DNA of 29,651 nucleotides, taken from positions 1 through 29,651 of the forward strand of contig URYE01000028.1 of assembly GCA_900551945.1 (NCBI GenBank). The letters run 5' to 3'. Below are positions 1 to 7,850 of the stretch, one piece after another. The notes below the pieces were generated by a model. That model was not told the origin of the DNA and searched no databases. It was given only the letters and a program-made list of their open reading frames with translations. The position numbers and the translations under genes are program-made. This stretch comes from an uncultured Eubacterium sp. Its GTDB lineage: Bacteria > Bacillota > Clostridia > Lachnospirales > Lachnospiraceae. How positions within the stretch are numbered: the stretch's first letter is position 1; each line of letters opens with the position of its first letter.

Positions 1-123
1 AAGCCGGCAAAAACAGCAAAATCCCAATCTGATGAAGAAGAAATTATATCTGATTCCTTAGAAGAAAGCGGTGATTTCTGCATCTATGATGACATTAAGA
101 AAAAGCTTATGGAAAGAGATTAG
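1..123 (+). pseudogene. 3' end of an unrecognised reading frame, running in from the left edge
   Basis: Frame 1 is open from the window edge to a TAG at 121-123, giving 40 residues rich in Ser, Asp and Glu and ending in [10 protein letters not shown] do not recognise it. From about position 99 its DNA is the same DNA that encodes a urease beta fragment in another frame. Its last eight or so residues are therefore probably an out-of-frame reading of urease sequence, and the upstream part is foreign sequence joined by a deletion. It could instead be the end of a genuine gene. Function unknown. Confidence 0.35.
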
Positions 124-275
124 ACATTCCGTCTGGTACTGCAGTTAGATTTGAACCTGGAGATAAAAAGGAAGTAAATTTAATTGATATTGGTGGATAT
201 AGAAGAGTTTACGGAATTAGGAATATGTGTGATGGATTCTTAGATGGAATGTCAAAAGGGAGCGGTGAAAAATAA
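99..275 (+). pseudogene. urease beta subunit (UreB), C-terminal fragment
   Basis: Reading codons from 99 gives [20 protein letters not shown], then a stretch ending [16 protein letters not shown]. This is the C-terminal half of urease beta, including the typical [18 protein letters not shown] signature. The frame is blocked by a TAA at 96-98, where the family normally has an Arg codon in REKAYG. The N-terminal half (SHFHFFEVN region) is absent. The beta subunit is a structural part of the nickel urease and has no catalytic residues of its own. About 58 codons remain of a subunit that is usually about 100-120 residues, so it cannot be functional. No other urease genes follow. Confidence 0.85.
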
Positions 276-304
276 TGAGTTTTAAAATATATTTTATAAA
301 TTAA
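275..304 (+). pseudogene. start codons of urease alpha (ureC), truncated after about 5 codons
   Basis: An ATG overlaps the urease beta stop codon (TAATG), as in intact urease operons. The first residues read MSFKI, which is how UreC proteins commonly begin. The reading then departs to YFIN and a stop at 302-304. The junction near 288-291 therefore looks like the right-hand breakpoint of a deletion that removed the catalytic subunit gene. The identification rests on five residues plus the position, so it is an inference. Confidence 0.5.
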
Positions 305-615
305 TAATCCAAAAATTTACTTATTTATACTGTTAAACAATATCACAAAATGTAATTAATATCAATAATACTAAAAATGTTTAATTCCTTTATTTTAAAT
401 TTTAGATATTGTTTAGAACAGATTTTGTATTGTATAAAAATGTAGACTTAAAATATAAATGACGATATAATAATTATTATTTTAACACTATTAGTAAGTT
501 CTAAAATTCTATTTTAGTTATTATACGGTGGAATATTGAGGGCTCACAAAATATATGTGCTTTTATTATTAATAGTGTGAGGTAATAAGTAAAATTAATA
601 TTTTTTGGAGGTTAT
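276..615. other. gene-free AT-rich stretch with two inverted repeats, ahead of the phosphoesterase gene
   Basis: No coding potential was seen beyond the ureC stub. Two inverted repeats stand out. AAACAATATC at 335-344 pairs with GATATTGTTT at 405-414. ACACTATTA at 485-493 pairs with TAATAGTGT at 570-578, enclosing a small CTAAAAT/ATTTTAG hairpin at 501-517. The second lies in the probable 5' leader of the gene at 616 and ends about 25 bases before its ribosome binding site. I could not assign a clear promoter. Confidence 0.4.
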
Positions 616-1815
616 ATGTTAGTTTGGTTTATGTTTTTATTATACATAGCTTTAAGTGCATATGTACTGTGGCGTATGATACATTGGCTTAAAAGAGTCG
701 TGCCGCTTTTTAAGCACAAACGTATGCAGGCAGTATTGATATTATTATATCTTTTATGCGCTAGTACAATGATTTTAGGTGGATTGTTGCCGAAAAGTGA
801 TTTTCAAGTTTTTCTACATAAGTTAGGCAATTATTGGTTAGGTATATTTATTTACATAGTATTTAATATTCTTGTTGCAGATATAATTGTGTTGATGTTA
901 AAGTTTGTAAATAAAAGGCGTAAAATTAATTTGTTATGTAGTCTTAAAGGGTATTATATTATTGGAATTATTGTGATTTCAGCAAGTGTATTTTTTTGTA
1001 CTTATGGTTTTATTCATGCACAGAGTATTACTAAAACATCTTATAATATCACAGTAGATAAAAGTATTGATGGTACTGATTCACTTAAAATCGCTTTATT
1101 AGCTGACTTTCATTTGGGCTACAATGTTGGTAGTAAGAAAATGGAACAAATGGTTGAGCAGGTCAATAACATGAACGCAGACCTTGTTGTTATTGCAGGT
1201 GATATATTTGACAATAATTATGACGCTCTTGACAATCCTGATGAACTTATAGCAATTCTTCAAGGAATAAATTCAAGGCTTGGAACTTATGTTGTGTATG
1301 GTAATCACGATGTGACAGAAACTCTTATAGGAGGGTTTTCAATTACATCAAGAACACTTGCTTTTAGAGATGAAAGAATGAATGAATTTCTTGAAAAGTG
1401 TGGTTTTACTGTATTAACAGATGATATTGTAACACTTGATAATGGAAATATTTATTTAATTGGAAGATTAGACAGAGAAAAGGCAGGAGATGGAACATCT
1501 GATAGAATGTCTATTAATAAGCTGATGGAAAATGTTGATAAAAGTAAAGTTATCATTGACTTAGAACATGAGCCGGCTAATCTTGATGGTATTGCAAACA
1601 GTGGAGTTGATATTATGCTTTGTGGTCATACTCATGCAGGACAGTTTTTCCCACTTACAATAGTACAACCTTTAGCTTGGCAGAATTATCATGGGTATCT
1701 TAAAGTTGGAAATATGCACAATTTTGTAACTTCGGGGGTTGGACTTTATGGGCCTAATATGAGAGTATTTACAGATAGTGAAGTTATGGAAATTAATGTG
1801 AATTTTAAAAATTAG
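616..1815 (+). CDS. membrane-anchored metallophosphoesterase (calcineurin-like, YkuE/YaeI type)
   Basis: A 399-residue protein. The first 135 residues contain about four hydrophobic segments (around 2-20, 38-56, 74-98, 113-131), followed by a metallophosphoesterase domain expected on the outer face. The five motifs of the dimetal site are visible: DFH (164-166), GDIFD (195-199), GNHD (229-232), EHEP, and CGHTHAGQ near residue 340. The family cleaves phosphomono- or phosphodiesters with two metal ions. YkuE-like members are linked to envelope or lipid substrates, but the substrate here cannot be read from sequence. Start chosen because GGAGG lies five to nine bases before the ATG. It stands alone and is followed by repeat copy 1. 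Confidence 0.85.
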   Translation: MLVWFMFLLYIALSAYVLWRMIHWLKRVVPLFKHKRMQAVLILLYLLCASTMILGGLLPKSDFQVFLHKLGNYWLGIFIYIVFNILVADIIVLMLKFVNKRRKINLLCSLKGYYIIGIIVISASVFFCTYGFIHAQSITKTSYNITVDKSIDGTDSLKIALLADFHLGYNVGSKKMEQMVEQVNNMNADLVVIAGDIFDNNYDALDNPDELIAILQGINSRLGTYVVYGNHDVTETLIGGFSITSRTLAFRDERMNEFLEKCGFTVLTDDIVTLDNGNIYLIGRLDREKAGDGTSDRMSINKLMENVDKSKVIIDLEHEPANLDGIANSGVDIMLCGHTHAGQFFPLTIVQPLAWQNYHGYLKVGNMHNFVTSGVGLYGPNMRVFTDSEVMEINVNFKN

Positions 1816-1860
1816 TTTATATGACGTATTTTGCTAAGTTAGATTATGAAGATAGGCGTA

Positions 1861-1996
1861 TTATATAAAACATTCACACACCAGTGAAAGTACAACTACA
1901 TAAATTTGTATGCCATCATCGAACAGGGGTGTTCGCTGTTGTCATACAAATTTACGCAGTTGTTCTTTAAATGGTGTATTTCATTGTTTTATATAA
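1861..1996 (+). repeat. structured dispersed repeat, copy 1
   Basis: A hairpin element 45 bases after the phosphoesterase stop. The outer stem 1861-1872/1985-1996 (TTATATAAAACA and complement) is a perfect 12 bp. ACACCA (1878-1883) pairs with TGGTGT (1972-1977). The inner arms 1892-1912 and 1943-1963 pair over 21 bp with two A.C mismatches. An apical hairpin CGAACA/TGTTCG (1920-1925/1930-1935) closes on GGGG. TGAAAGTAC and GTTCTTTAAATGG flank the inner stem and are shared with the other copies. A frame through the element (1906-2100) is open, but copy 3 has a stop in the same frame. The element may be a non-coding RNA, a 3'-end structure or a miniature mobile element. Confidence 0.85.
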
Positions 1997-2115
1997 TCCG
2001 TTTATCTTACGAAAATTTATTGGGCGCAAAATACTGTGATTTGATAGTGTTTGGTAAATTCACATTTTTTTGGAGAGGGAAGAAGTTGGGGGAATGGTAA
2101 GAGATGTTTGTATCT

Positions 2116-2124
2116 TGATATAAT
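2116..2124 (+). promoter_or_regulatory. extended -10 promoter for the two-component operon
   Basis: TGATATAAT is an extended -10 (TGnTATAAT) about 115 bases before the response regulator start. No good -35 lies 17 bases upstream, which extended -10 promoters tolerate. The remaining sequence between copy 1 and the regulator is AT-rich and shows no gene. Confidence 0.5.
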
Positions 2125-2240
2125 ATTTGTTAAAAGGTATTATTTTTTTGTGGTATTGAAAAATTATAGGAATTAGGGGGCTTTATATGAAAGGTTATTT
2201 TTGATTGGAGTTGTTAATATAGAAGTTAAGGAGAGAAGTT

Positions 2241-2900
2241 ATGTATACTGTATTATTAGTTGAAGATAACAGTGCGATTATTATGGGGCTTGAGTATCTT
2301 TTGAAGGAGAATGGCTATGAGGTTTTGATTGCACAGAGTAAAACAGAAGCACTTAGAATAATTGATGATGATAGTAGGATTGATATTATATTACTTGATA
2401 TAATGCTTCCCGATGGAGATGGTTTTTCGCTTTGTCGTTATATAAAGGAAAAGGACAAAGCTCCTGTTATATTTCTTACAGCTAAAGACGAAGAAACAGA
2501 TGTTGTTATGGGGTTTGATTTGGGAGCTGATGATTATATTATTAAGCCATTTAGAAATATGGAGCTTTTATCAAGAATTAAAAATGTGCTTCGTCGAAAT
2601 GGAAATGGTAGCGAGCTTGTATTTGGTGAATTTAAAATAGATATGGAGGGTAGACGACTTTATAAAAACTCACAAGAGATAAAACTTACAAAGTTAGAAT
2701 TTGAAATTTTAAAGATATTATTTTCAAATCCAAAGAAAGTATTTACAAGAGAAGAAATCTTGTCATATATATGGGACTCTGCTGGCAACTTTGTAAATGA
2801 CAATACATTAACTGTAACTATCAAGAGATTGAGAAGCAAAATAGGTGATAAAGATGGAAATATAATTCAGACAGTAAGGGGAGTTGGTTATAAACTATGA
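2241..2900 (+). CDS. OmpR-family response regulator
   Basis: A 219-residue DNA-binding response regulator. The receiver domain (about 1-115) has the acidic pair E8/D9, phospho-acceptor D53 in LLDIMLPDGDG, T80 and the conserved lysine K102 in IIKPF. A winged-helix output domain follows (about 125-219), with the typical LTKLEFEIL and NTLTVTIKRLRSKIG stretches and the ending VRGVGYKL. The start has AAGGAG six to eleven bases upstream. It overlaps the kinase gene by four bases (ATGA), so the two are translationally coupled. It probably controls the ABC transporter genes that follow, where a direct repeat suits OmpR-type dimers (4457-4475). VanR- or BceR-like by context; the signal is unknown. Confidence 0.93.
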   Translation: MYTVLLVEDNSAIIMGLEYLLKENGYEVLIAQSKTEALRIIDDDSRIDIILLDIMLPDGDGFSLCRYIKEKDKAPVIFLTAKDEETDVVMGFDLGADDYIIKPFRNMELLSRIKNVLRRNGNGSELVFGEFKIDMEGRRLYKNSQEIKLTKLEFEILKILFSNPKKVFTREEILSYIWDSAGNFVNDNTLTVTIKRLRSKIGDKDGNIIQTVRGVGYKL

Positions 2901-4141
2901 GTAATTATAAAAATAAAGAAGCGTTAAAATATATATTATTAAGTATTGTGATAGGAATTGTAGGAATAATATTATATATTGGGCTAATTTCTTATCAAAG
3001 CAATTTATACAGAAAAAGTGGGGCAGACTATATAACTAAGCTTATGGTTAGTATTACAGATAAATATCCAGAAGTTACGGGTGAAGAACTTGTTATGCTT
3101 CTTAATACAGCAGGAGAAGAAAAAGATAACAATAGTGAGATTGATACGTTGTTAAAAAGATATGGAATAAATGAAACTTCTTTTTATATAAAGGCACAGG
3201 AAGGCTCTAAATATAGCTTTATCATAACTGGGGTTGCAATTATGGTAATGTTTTTAGGACTTTTTTTGTTGTGTTTTGTATTGTATATAAATAAGAGAAA
3301 ATCAGAACTTTTAAAACTTGAAAAATATATTGACAGAATGTCAAGTGGTGAATATGAACTTGACCTTATGAATAATTCAGAAGATGAGTTAAGTAATTTG
3401 AAAAATCACTTGTATAAATTAATGGTTGGTTTAAAAGAGAAAGCAGACAATGCAAGTGCTAAAAAAGTACTTCTTGCAGAGTCAGTATCAGATATATCAC
3501 ATCAATTAAAAACACCACTTACATCTACACAGATATTACTTGACAACTTGAATGACAATCCAGATATGGAAGAAGGTATTAGAAAGAAGTTTATATATGA
3601 AGCACTCAATCAAGTAAATGGAATGAGCTGGCTTATTATATCTTTGTTAAAATTATCACGAATTGACGCAGGCGTTGTAGAATTTCACAACGATGTGGTT
3701 AGTCTTAACGAGCTTATTTTAGAAGCCATAGAAAATCTTGAAGTAATAGCAGAAATTAAAGGTGTAGCTATAACTCCTAAGTTTAGTGAGTGTAATGTGA
3801 CAATAAATGCGGATTATAATTGGAATAGGGAAGCCTTACAGAATATTATTAAAAATGCTATTGAGCATAGTATGTCGGGAACGAGTGTAGATATTAGAAT
3901 TGAAAATAACGATGTGTATAAGGCAGTTTATATAACAAATCAGGGAAAGACACTTACTAAAAAAGAGCAACAAAGTATTTTTGAAAGGTATTATAGTAAG
4001 GCGAATTTTAATGATAATAGTATGGGACTTGGACTTCCTTTGGCTAAGGCAGTAATTGAAAAACAAGGCGGATATATTACAGTTGACTCACAGGATAATA
4101 AGACTACATTTATAGTAAAATATTTGACTATATTGAGTTAA
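2897..4141 (+). CDS. sensor histidine kinase
   Basis: A 414-residue membrane kinase. TM1 spans about residues 12-32, an extracellular loop of about 75 residues follows, and TM2 spans about 108-131. A HAMP-like linker (about 132-183) leads to the HisKA domain, with phospho-acceptor H202 in DISHQLKTPL. The ATPase domain shows an N-box around N316/N320 (NIIKNAIEHS) and a G-box at MGLGLPLAKA (376-385). It autophosphorylates and hands the phosphate to the regulator encoded just upstream. The loop is longer than in the loop-less BceS sensors, so it may sense a ligand directly. The partner transporter is separated from it by a 222-bp structured element instead of a short operon gap. Confidence 0.93.
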   Translation: MSNYKNKEALKYILLSIVIGIVGIILYIGLISYQSNLYRKSGADYITKLMVSITDKYPEVTGEELVMLLNTAGEEKDNNSEIDTLLKRYGINETSFYIKAQEGSKYSFIITGVAIMVMFLGLFLLCFVLYINKRKSELLKLEKYIDRMSSGEYELDLMNNSEDELSNLKNHLYKLMVGLKEKADNASAKKVLLAESVSDISHQLKTPLTSTQILLDNLNDNPDMEEGIRKKFIYEALNQVNGMSWLIISLLKLSRIDAGVVEFHNDVVSLNELILEAIENLEVIAEIKGVAITPKFSECNVTINADYNWNREALQNIIKNAIEHSMSGTSVDIRIENNDVYKAVYITNQGKTLTKKEQQSIFERYYSKANFNDNSMGLGLPLAKAVIEKQGGYITVDSQDNKTTFIVKYLTILS

Positions 4142-4146
4142 GGGGG

Positions 4147-4368
4147 AGGAAAACAGGGTTAATATTTTATAGTAGTTGGATAAAAGCTAAGTAGTTCTAA
4201 GATGTGCTGGTATAGGTGATAAATACGGACGTAAACGCAATCAATGCGACGTCGTGCCGCTGATTGCTTGACCCAACGTCGTGTTGGGTCATCACTGTTT
4301 ATTGAACAGCACAACTAAGAACTCCTAAGCTTTTACCATATACTATAAAATATTAGCCCTGTTTTCCT
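4147..4368. repeat. 222-bp multi-branched inverted-repeat element between kinase and transporter genes
   Basis: The arms beginning AGGAAAACAGGG (4147-4158) and ending CCCTGTTTTCCT (4357-4368) pair imperfectly over about 60 bases each, down to TGTGCTG/CAGCACA (4203-4209/4307-4313). GTGAT/ATCAC (4216-4220/4291-4295) closes an inner junction carrying two hairpins: GCAATCA/TGATTGC (4237-4243/4261-4267) and GACCCAAC/GTTGGGTC (4270-4277/4283-4290). Both loops contain ACGTCGTG. The apex is clearly GC-richer than its surroundings. The element starts five bases after the kinase stop, and T-rich sequence follows it. It is not similar to the four-copy family. It may be a structured RNA, a terminator or a miniature element. 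No ORF lies inside. Confidence 0.75.
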
Positions 4369-4456
4369 AGTTTACAGTTTTTACTTTATAAAGTGGTGCT
4401 TTTTAGTAGTATTAAGTTGGTGGTTGTGTTTTTATATTTGGGGAGTTTTAGTTATA

Positions 4457-4475
4457 AAATGTCACTGAAATGTCA
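4457..4475 (+). promoter_or_regulatory. direct repeat AAATGTCA x2, probable response-regulator operator
   Basis: AAATGTCA occurs at 4457-4464 and 4468-4475, an 11-base period (one helical turn), as expected for an OmpR-family dimer bound head to tail. It ends 11 bases before a perfect -10 (4487-4492) and covers the -35 position, where no good -35 hexamer exists. That is the usual geometry of a promoter that needs its activator. The link to the neighbouring regulator is inferred from position. Confidence 0.55.
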
Positions 4476-4486
4476 TTTTAGGTAGT

Positions 4487-4492
4487 TATAAT
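4487..4492 (+). promoter_or_regulatory. -10 box (TATAAT) of the ABC transporter promoter
   Basis: A perfect TATAAT 61 bases before the ATPase start codon, directly downstream of the AAATGTCA direct repeat. This promoter would let the transporter genes be transcribed independently of the kinase operon upstream. Confidence 0.55.
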
Positions 4493-4504
4493 AAGCACCA
4501 TAGA

Positions 4505-4530
4505 AGCCACGAGTATACGAGGTTGTGGTT
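4505..4530 (+). promoter_or_regulatory. 5' UTR hairpin with loop motif GTATACGAG
   Basis: AGCCAC (4505-4510) pairs with GTGGTT (4525-4530, one G.T pair). The 14-base loop holds GTATACGAGG. The hairpin starts about 13 bases after the -10 box and ends 13 bases before the GGAGG. The same nonamer sits in a hairpin loop in the thrC leader (10513-10540). Function unknown; six-base stems can arise by chance. Confidence 0.3.
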
Positions 4531-4553
4531 TGGATTAGAATTTGGAGGTAGTT

Positions 4554-5228
4554 ATGGAGATTTTAAAAGTTGAGCACCTTGTTAAGAAGTACGGCAAGGG
4601 TGAGATGGAAGTGACAGCAGTTGATGACATTTCTTTTAGTGTTAATCAAGGAGAATTTGTGGCAATTGTTGGTAGTTCGGGAAGTGGTAAGTCTACACTT
4701 ATGCACTTGCTTGGCGGAGTTGACAGACCTACGAGTGGTAAGGTGTATATTGAAGGTGTTGACATTTTTAGCCTTAACAATGATAAGTTGGCGATATTTA
4801 GAAGACGACAGGTTGGTATAATATATCAGTTTTACAATCTTATACCTATTCTTAATGTTAAGGAAAATATTATTCTTCCTTGTGAGCTTGACGGTAGAGA
4901 GCCAGACGAGGAAGCTCTTGATGAGATGATTAAATCGTTGGGGCTTGAAAATAGAGTGACTCATCTTCCTAATCAATTGTCGGGTGGTCAACAGCAGAGA
5001 GTATCTATTGGTAGAGCATTGATTAACCATCCGGCTATAGTGTTAGCAGATGAGCCGACAGGAAATCTTGACAGCCGTTCTAGTGATGAGATTGTGGAGC
5101 TTTTAAAGTTGTCAAATAAAATGTATAAACAGACAATTATTATGATTACACACAATCTTGAGATTGCAAAGATGGCAGATAGAATATTAAGAATAGAGGA
5201 CGGTAAATTATATGAAACTGCTGAATAG
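4554..5228 (+). CDS. ABC transporter ATP-binding protein (MacB/LolD/BceA type)
   Basis: A 224-residue ATPase. The Walker A motif is GSSGSGKST. The signature is LSGGQQQRVSIGRAL, Walker B is IVLADEPTG followed by NLDS, and the switch histidine is in MITHNLEIA. The Q-loop lies in YQFYNLIPILNVKEN, as is typical of the exporters that work with FtsX-type permeases. The start at 4554 was chosen because GGAGG (4544-4548) is correctly spaced; an upstream in-frame TTG at 4542 is not. It ends 17 bases inside the permease gene. Together with the permease and the upstream two-component pair it resembles antimicrobial-peptide or envelope-stress detoxification modules. The substrate is unknown. Confidence 0.93.
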   Translation: MEILKVEHLVKKYGKGEMEVTAVDDISFSVNQGEFVAIVGSSGSGKSTLMHLLGGVDRPTSGKVYIEGVDIFSLNNDKLAIFRRRQVGIIYQFYNLIPILNVKENIILPCELDGREPDEEALDEMIKSLGLENRVTHLPNQLSGGQQQRVSIGRALINHPAIVLADEPTGNLDSRSSDEIVELLKLSNKMYKQTIIMITHNLEIAKMADRILRIEDGKLYETAE

Positions 5229-7842
5229 ATTGACATTTAAAAATATAAAATTAAACAAAAGAAGAACTATGGTTATTGTTGTAGCTATAATGTTGTCAAC
5301 AGCACTTCTTACAGCAGTTGCAGGTATGGTTTCGAGTTTGCGTGACAGTCTTATATTAAGACAGAAAGAAAAAAACGGTGACTTTCAAGTAGCTGTATAC
5401 AATATTGATAACAGTGAAATTGATTTTATGAGAAATAATAGGAATGTTGAAAGTTCTTTTATAATGAAAGAATTAGGGTATGCCATATTAGACGGTTGTA
5501 TTAATGAAGATAAACCATATTTGTATGTAGAAGCACTTGATGAAAATGATTTTGCTAAGGCAGGTGTAAAGCTTGTAAGTGGCAGACTTCCTAAAGACGA
5601 TACCGAGTTAGTTATTTCTAGCCACATAAAGGGGAATGGTGGAGTTACTTATAATATTGGAGATAAGATGACACTTGATATTGGAGATAGAATGGAAAAT
5701 GGAGTAAAACAGCTTCAAAATTCGTCTTATATGACTGATGAGGAGTTACAAGTCAAATACACAAAGACATATACAGTAGTTGGTATATGTGAAAGGTTGT
5801 GTTATGGAGAAGAAGAAAGGTCAGCTCCGGGATACACAGTTTTAACATCTATTAATTCTAATTCTTCAGTTAATGATAATTCTCTTTATAAGTCAAATAT
5901 CTATATGACTCTTATTAAAGAAGGAATGAAAGATGTAAATGGAATTGTTGCAGATATGCTTAACGTTGACAGTAATTTATATAATACTTATATGGGCAGT
6001 TATCGCAGTTTAAGTGATGAAGAATGGGAAAAGTTAGAACAACAGATGAATGGCAGATATGTATATGTAAATGATTGGCTTATAAGATATCAAACTATGG
6101 ATTTTAGTAATTCAAGCATTTCATTTATATATTCAATATCAGCGATTGTAATGGTTATAATTATAGCAACTGCAGTATTTTGTATTAGCAATAGTTTTGC
6201 AATATCAATAACTCAAAGGACAAAGCAATATGGTATGTTAGCGTCAGTTGGTGCGACACCTGCCCAGATTAGAAGAAATGTATTCTTTGAAGCAATAGCA
6301 ATTGGTGCACCTGGTATAGCTTTAGGAATTGCAAGTGGGCTTTTGGCTTGTTATGTGCTTACTATTATTTCAAGTAAGTTGTTGGGACAAAGTTTTGAAA
6401 TGACAATAGTATTTTCACCATCTTTATTAGGTGTACTACTATCTATTGTATTAGCTGTTGTAACTATATTTTTATCAGCATTAAAACCAGCGATAAGGGC
6501 GTCAAAAATGTCACCAATAGTTGCAATATCTCACAGTGAAGATATAAAGCTTAAACAAAATAAACTTAAAACACCTAAATTTGTTAAGAAATGTTTCGGT
6601 GAAGGTGGCATAATTGCATATAAAAATATGAAACGTAACAAAAGAAAGTACAGAGTAGTAGTAATATCAATAGTAGTAAGTATGACAGTATTTATTGCGA
6701 TGAATAGCTTTGTTGGGCTTATGATTAATTCGGCGAATTATTATGCAGAATATAATAGGTTTGATTTGAGTGTATACTTATTAAGTGTAAAACAAGAAGA
6801 GCAAGGCTCGTACTATTCTCAAATTAAAAATGATATAAATAGCGTTACAAATATTACGCGATATTCACTTGTTAAAAATTTATATGTAGGTTTTAATGAA
6901 AAACCTAAATTTACTGATGAATATAAAAAATGGATAAATGACGATGAAGATAGTGGATACTATATTAGTTTAGTAAGTGTAGGTGATGAAGAATATAACG
7001 AATATATTAAACAACTTGGACTAGATAAGGAAAAAGTTAAAAATGGTGGTATTTTATATAACAAGTTCAATGCTTATAGTTATGATGAAAATGGTAAAGA
7101 AACTCAAGAATATTTGGATATATATAAATATGGTGTATCAGATAAGATAAGTTATACTATAGAAATTGGTAGAGAAGATGCAGAATTGCAAGATATAGAG
7201 ATTGTTGCAGTTACAGATGAGCTTCCATTTGCAATATCAAAAAATCTAAGTAATGGTGTGCTTATTGTAAGTGACGAGTATATGAACAAGTATGATGAGT
7301 ATATAAGAAGTGTTAATATGTGCATTAACTGTGATGACGCTGATAAAGCACAAGAAGTACTTGTTAATAATTATTCAATTGATAATTCTCAAATATTTAA
7401 CAGGTCGGCAAGTAAGCGAGAGAATCAAAGCTTGATTATGATGGTTTCTATATTTTTATATGGCTTTATTGTAGTTGTGTCGCTTATTGGTATTACTAAT
7501 ATATTTAATACGATTACTACGTTTATTGAACTTAGAAATAGGGAGTTTGCTATGCTTCGTTGCGTGGGTATGACTAAGCGAGAGTTTAATAGAATGGTTG
7601 CGCTTGAGAGTTTATTTTATGGTGGTAAGGCAGGAATTATAGGTATACTTTTGGGAACGGGGCTTTCGTATTTGATATATCAGTATATGGCTGAAACTGT
7701 TATTAAGTATAATATTCCCTTTTTGGCGATTGGGATATCTTTGTTGGCTGTTTGTGTGTTGTTGCTTTCAATAACTAAGTATTCTTTGAAGCAGATGGAT
7801 AAGAAGAATATTATTGAAACTCTTAGAAATGAGAATGTGTAA
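5212..7842 (+). CDS. FtsX-family ABC transporter permease
   Basis: An 876-residue permease with two FtsX-like units. TM1 lies at about 17-40, followed by a large extracellular domain (about 40-300). A three-helix block follows (about 305-335, 355-395, 400-430) with the cytoplasmic-loop sequence QRTKQYGMLASVGATPAQIRR split across it. A second single helix lies at about 483-505, then a second extracellular domain (about 505-740), and a final three-helix block containing RNREFAMLRCVGMTKREFNR. The duplicated loop motif marks the ATPase contact in MacB-like systems. The size is close to the large clostridial FtsX permeases that pair with one ATPase. The start overlaps the ATPase gene by 17 bases, so coupling is likely. 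Repeat copy 2 begins nine bases after the stop. Confidence 0.92.
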   Translation: MKLLNRLTFKNIKLNKRRTMVIVVAIMLSTALLTAVAGMVSSLRDSLILRQKEKNGDFQVAVYNIDNSEIDFMRNNRNVESSFIMKELGYAILDGCINEDKPYLYVEALDENDFAKAGVKLVSGRLPKDDTELVISSHIKGNGGVTYNIGDKMTLDIGDRMENGVKQLQNSSYMTDEELQVKYTKTYTVVGICERLCYGEEERSAPGYTVLTSINSNSSVNDNSLYKSNIYMTLIKEGMKDVNGIVADMLNVDSNLYNTYMGSYRSLSDEEWEKLEQQMNGRYVYVNDWLIRYQTMDFSNSSISFIYSISAIVMVIIIATAVFCISNSFAISITQRTKQYGMLASVGATPAQIRRNVFFEAIAIGAPGIALGIASGLLACYVLTIISSKLLGQSFEMTIVFSPSLLGVLLSIVLAVVTIFLSALKPAIRASKMSPIVAISHSEDIKLKQNKLKTPKFVKKCFGEGGIIAYKNMKRNKRKYRVVVISIVVSMTVFIAMNSFVGLMINSANYYAEYNRFDLSVYLLSVKQEEQGSYYSQIKNDINSVTNITRYSLVKNLYVGFNEKPKFTDEYKKWINDDEDSGYYISLVSVGDEEYNEYIKQLGLDKEKVKNGGILYNKFNAYSYDENGKETQEYLDIYKYGVSDKISYTIEIGREDAELQDIEIVAVTDELPFAISKNLSNGVLIVSDEYMNKYDEYIRSVNMCINCDDADKAQEVLVNNYSIDNSQIFNRSASKRENQSLIMMVSIFLYGFIVVVSLIGITNIFNTITTFIELRNREFAMLRCVGMTKREFNRMVALESLFYGGKAGIIGILLGTGLSYLIYQYMAETVIKYNIPFLAIGISLLAVCVLLLSITKYSLKQMDKKNIIETLRNENV

Positions 7843-7850
7843 GGTGGTAC

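Noticed and set aside
1906..2100. Open frame of 64 codons through repeat copy 1 (YAIIEQGCSLLSYK...)
   Set aside because: The start lies inside the repeat's inner stem and there is no ribosome binding site. The same frame has a stop in copy 3. The open frame is a by-product of the structured repeat.
4147..4368. Retron-type ncRNA suggested by long inverted arms with inner hairpins
   Set aside because: No reverse transcriptase gene or priming-guanosine context is present nearby; only the outline of the structure is similar.
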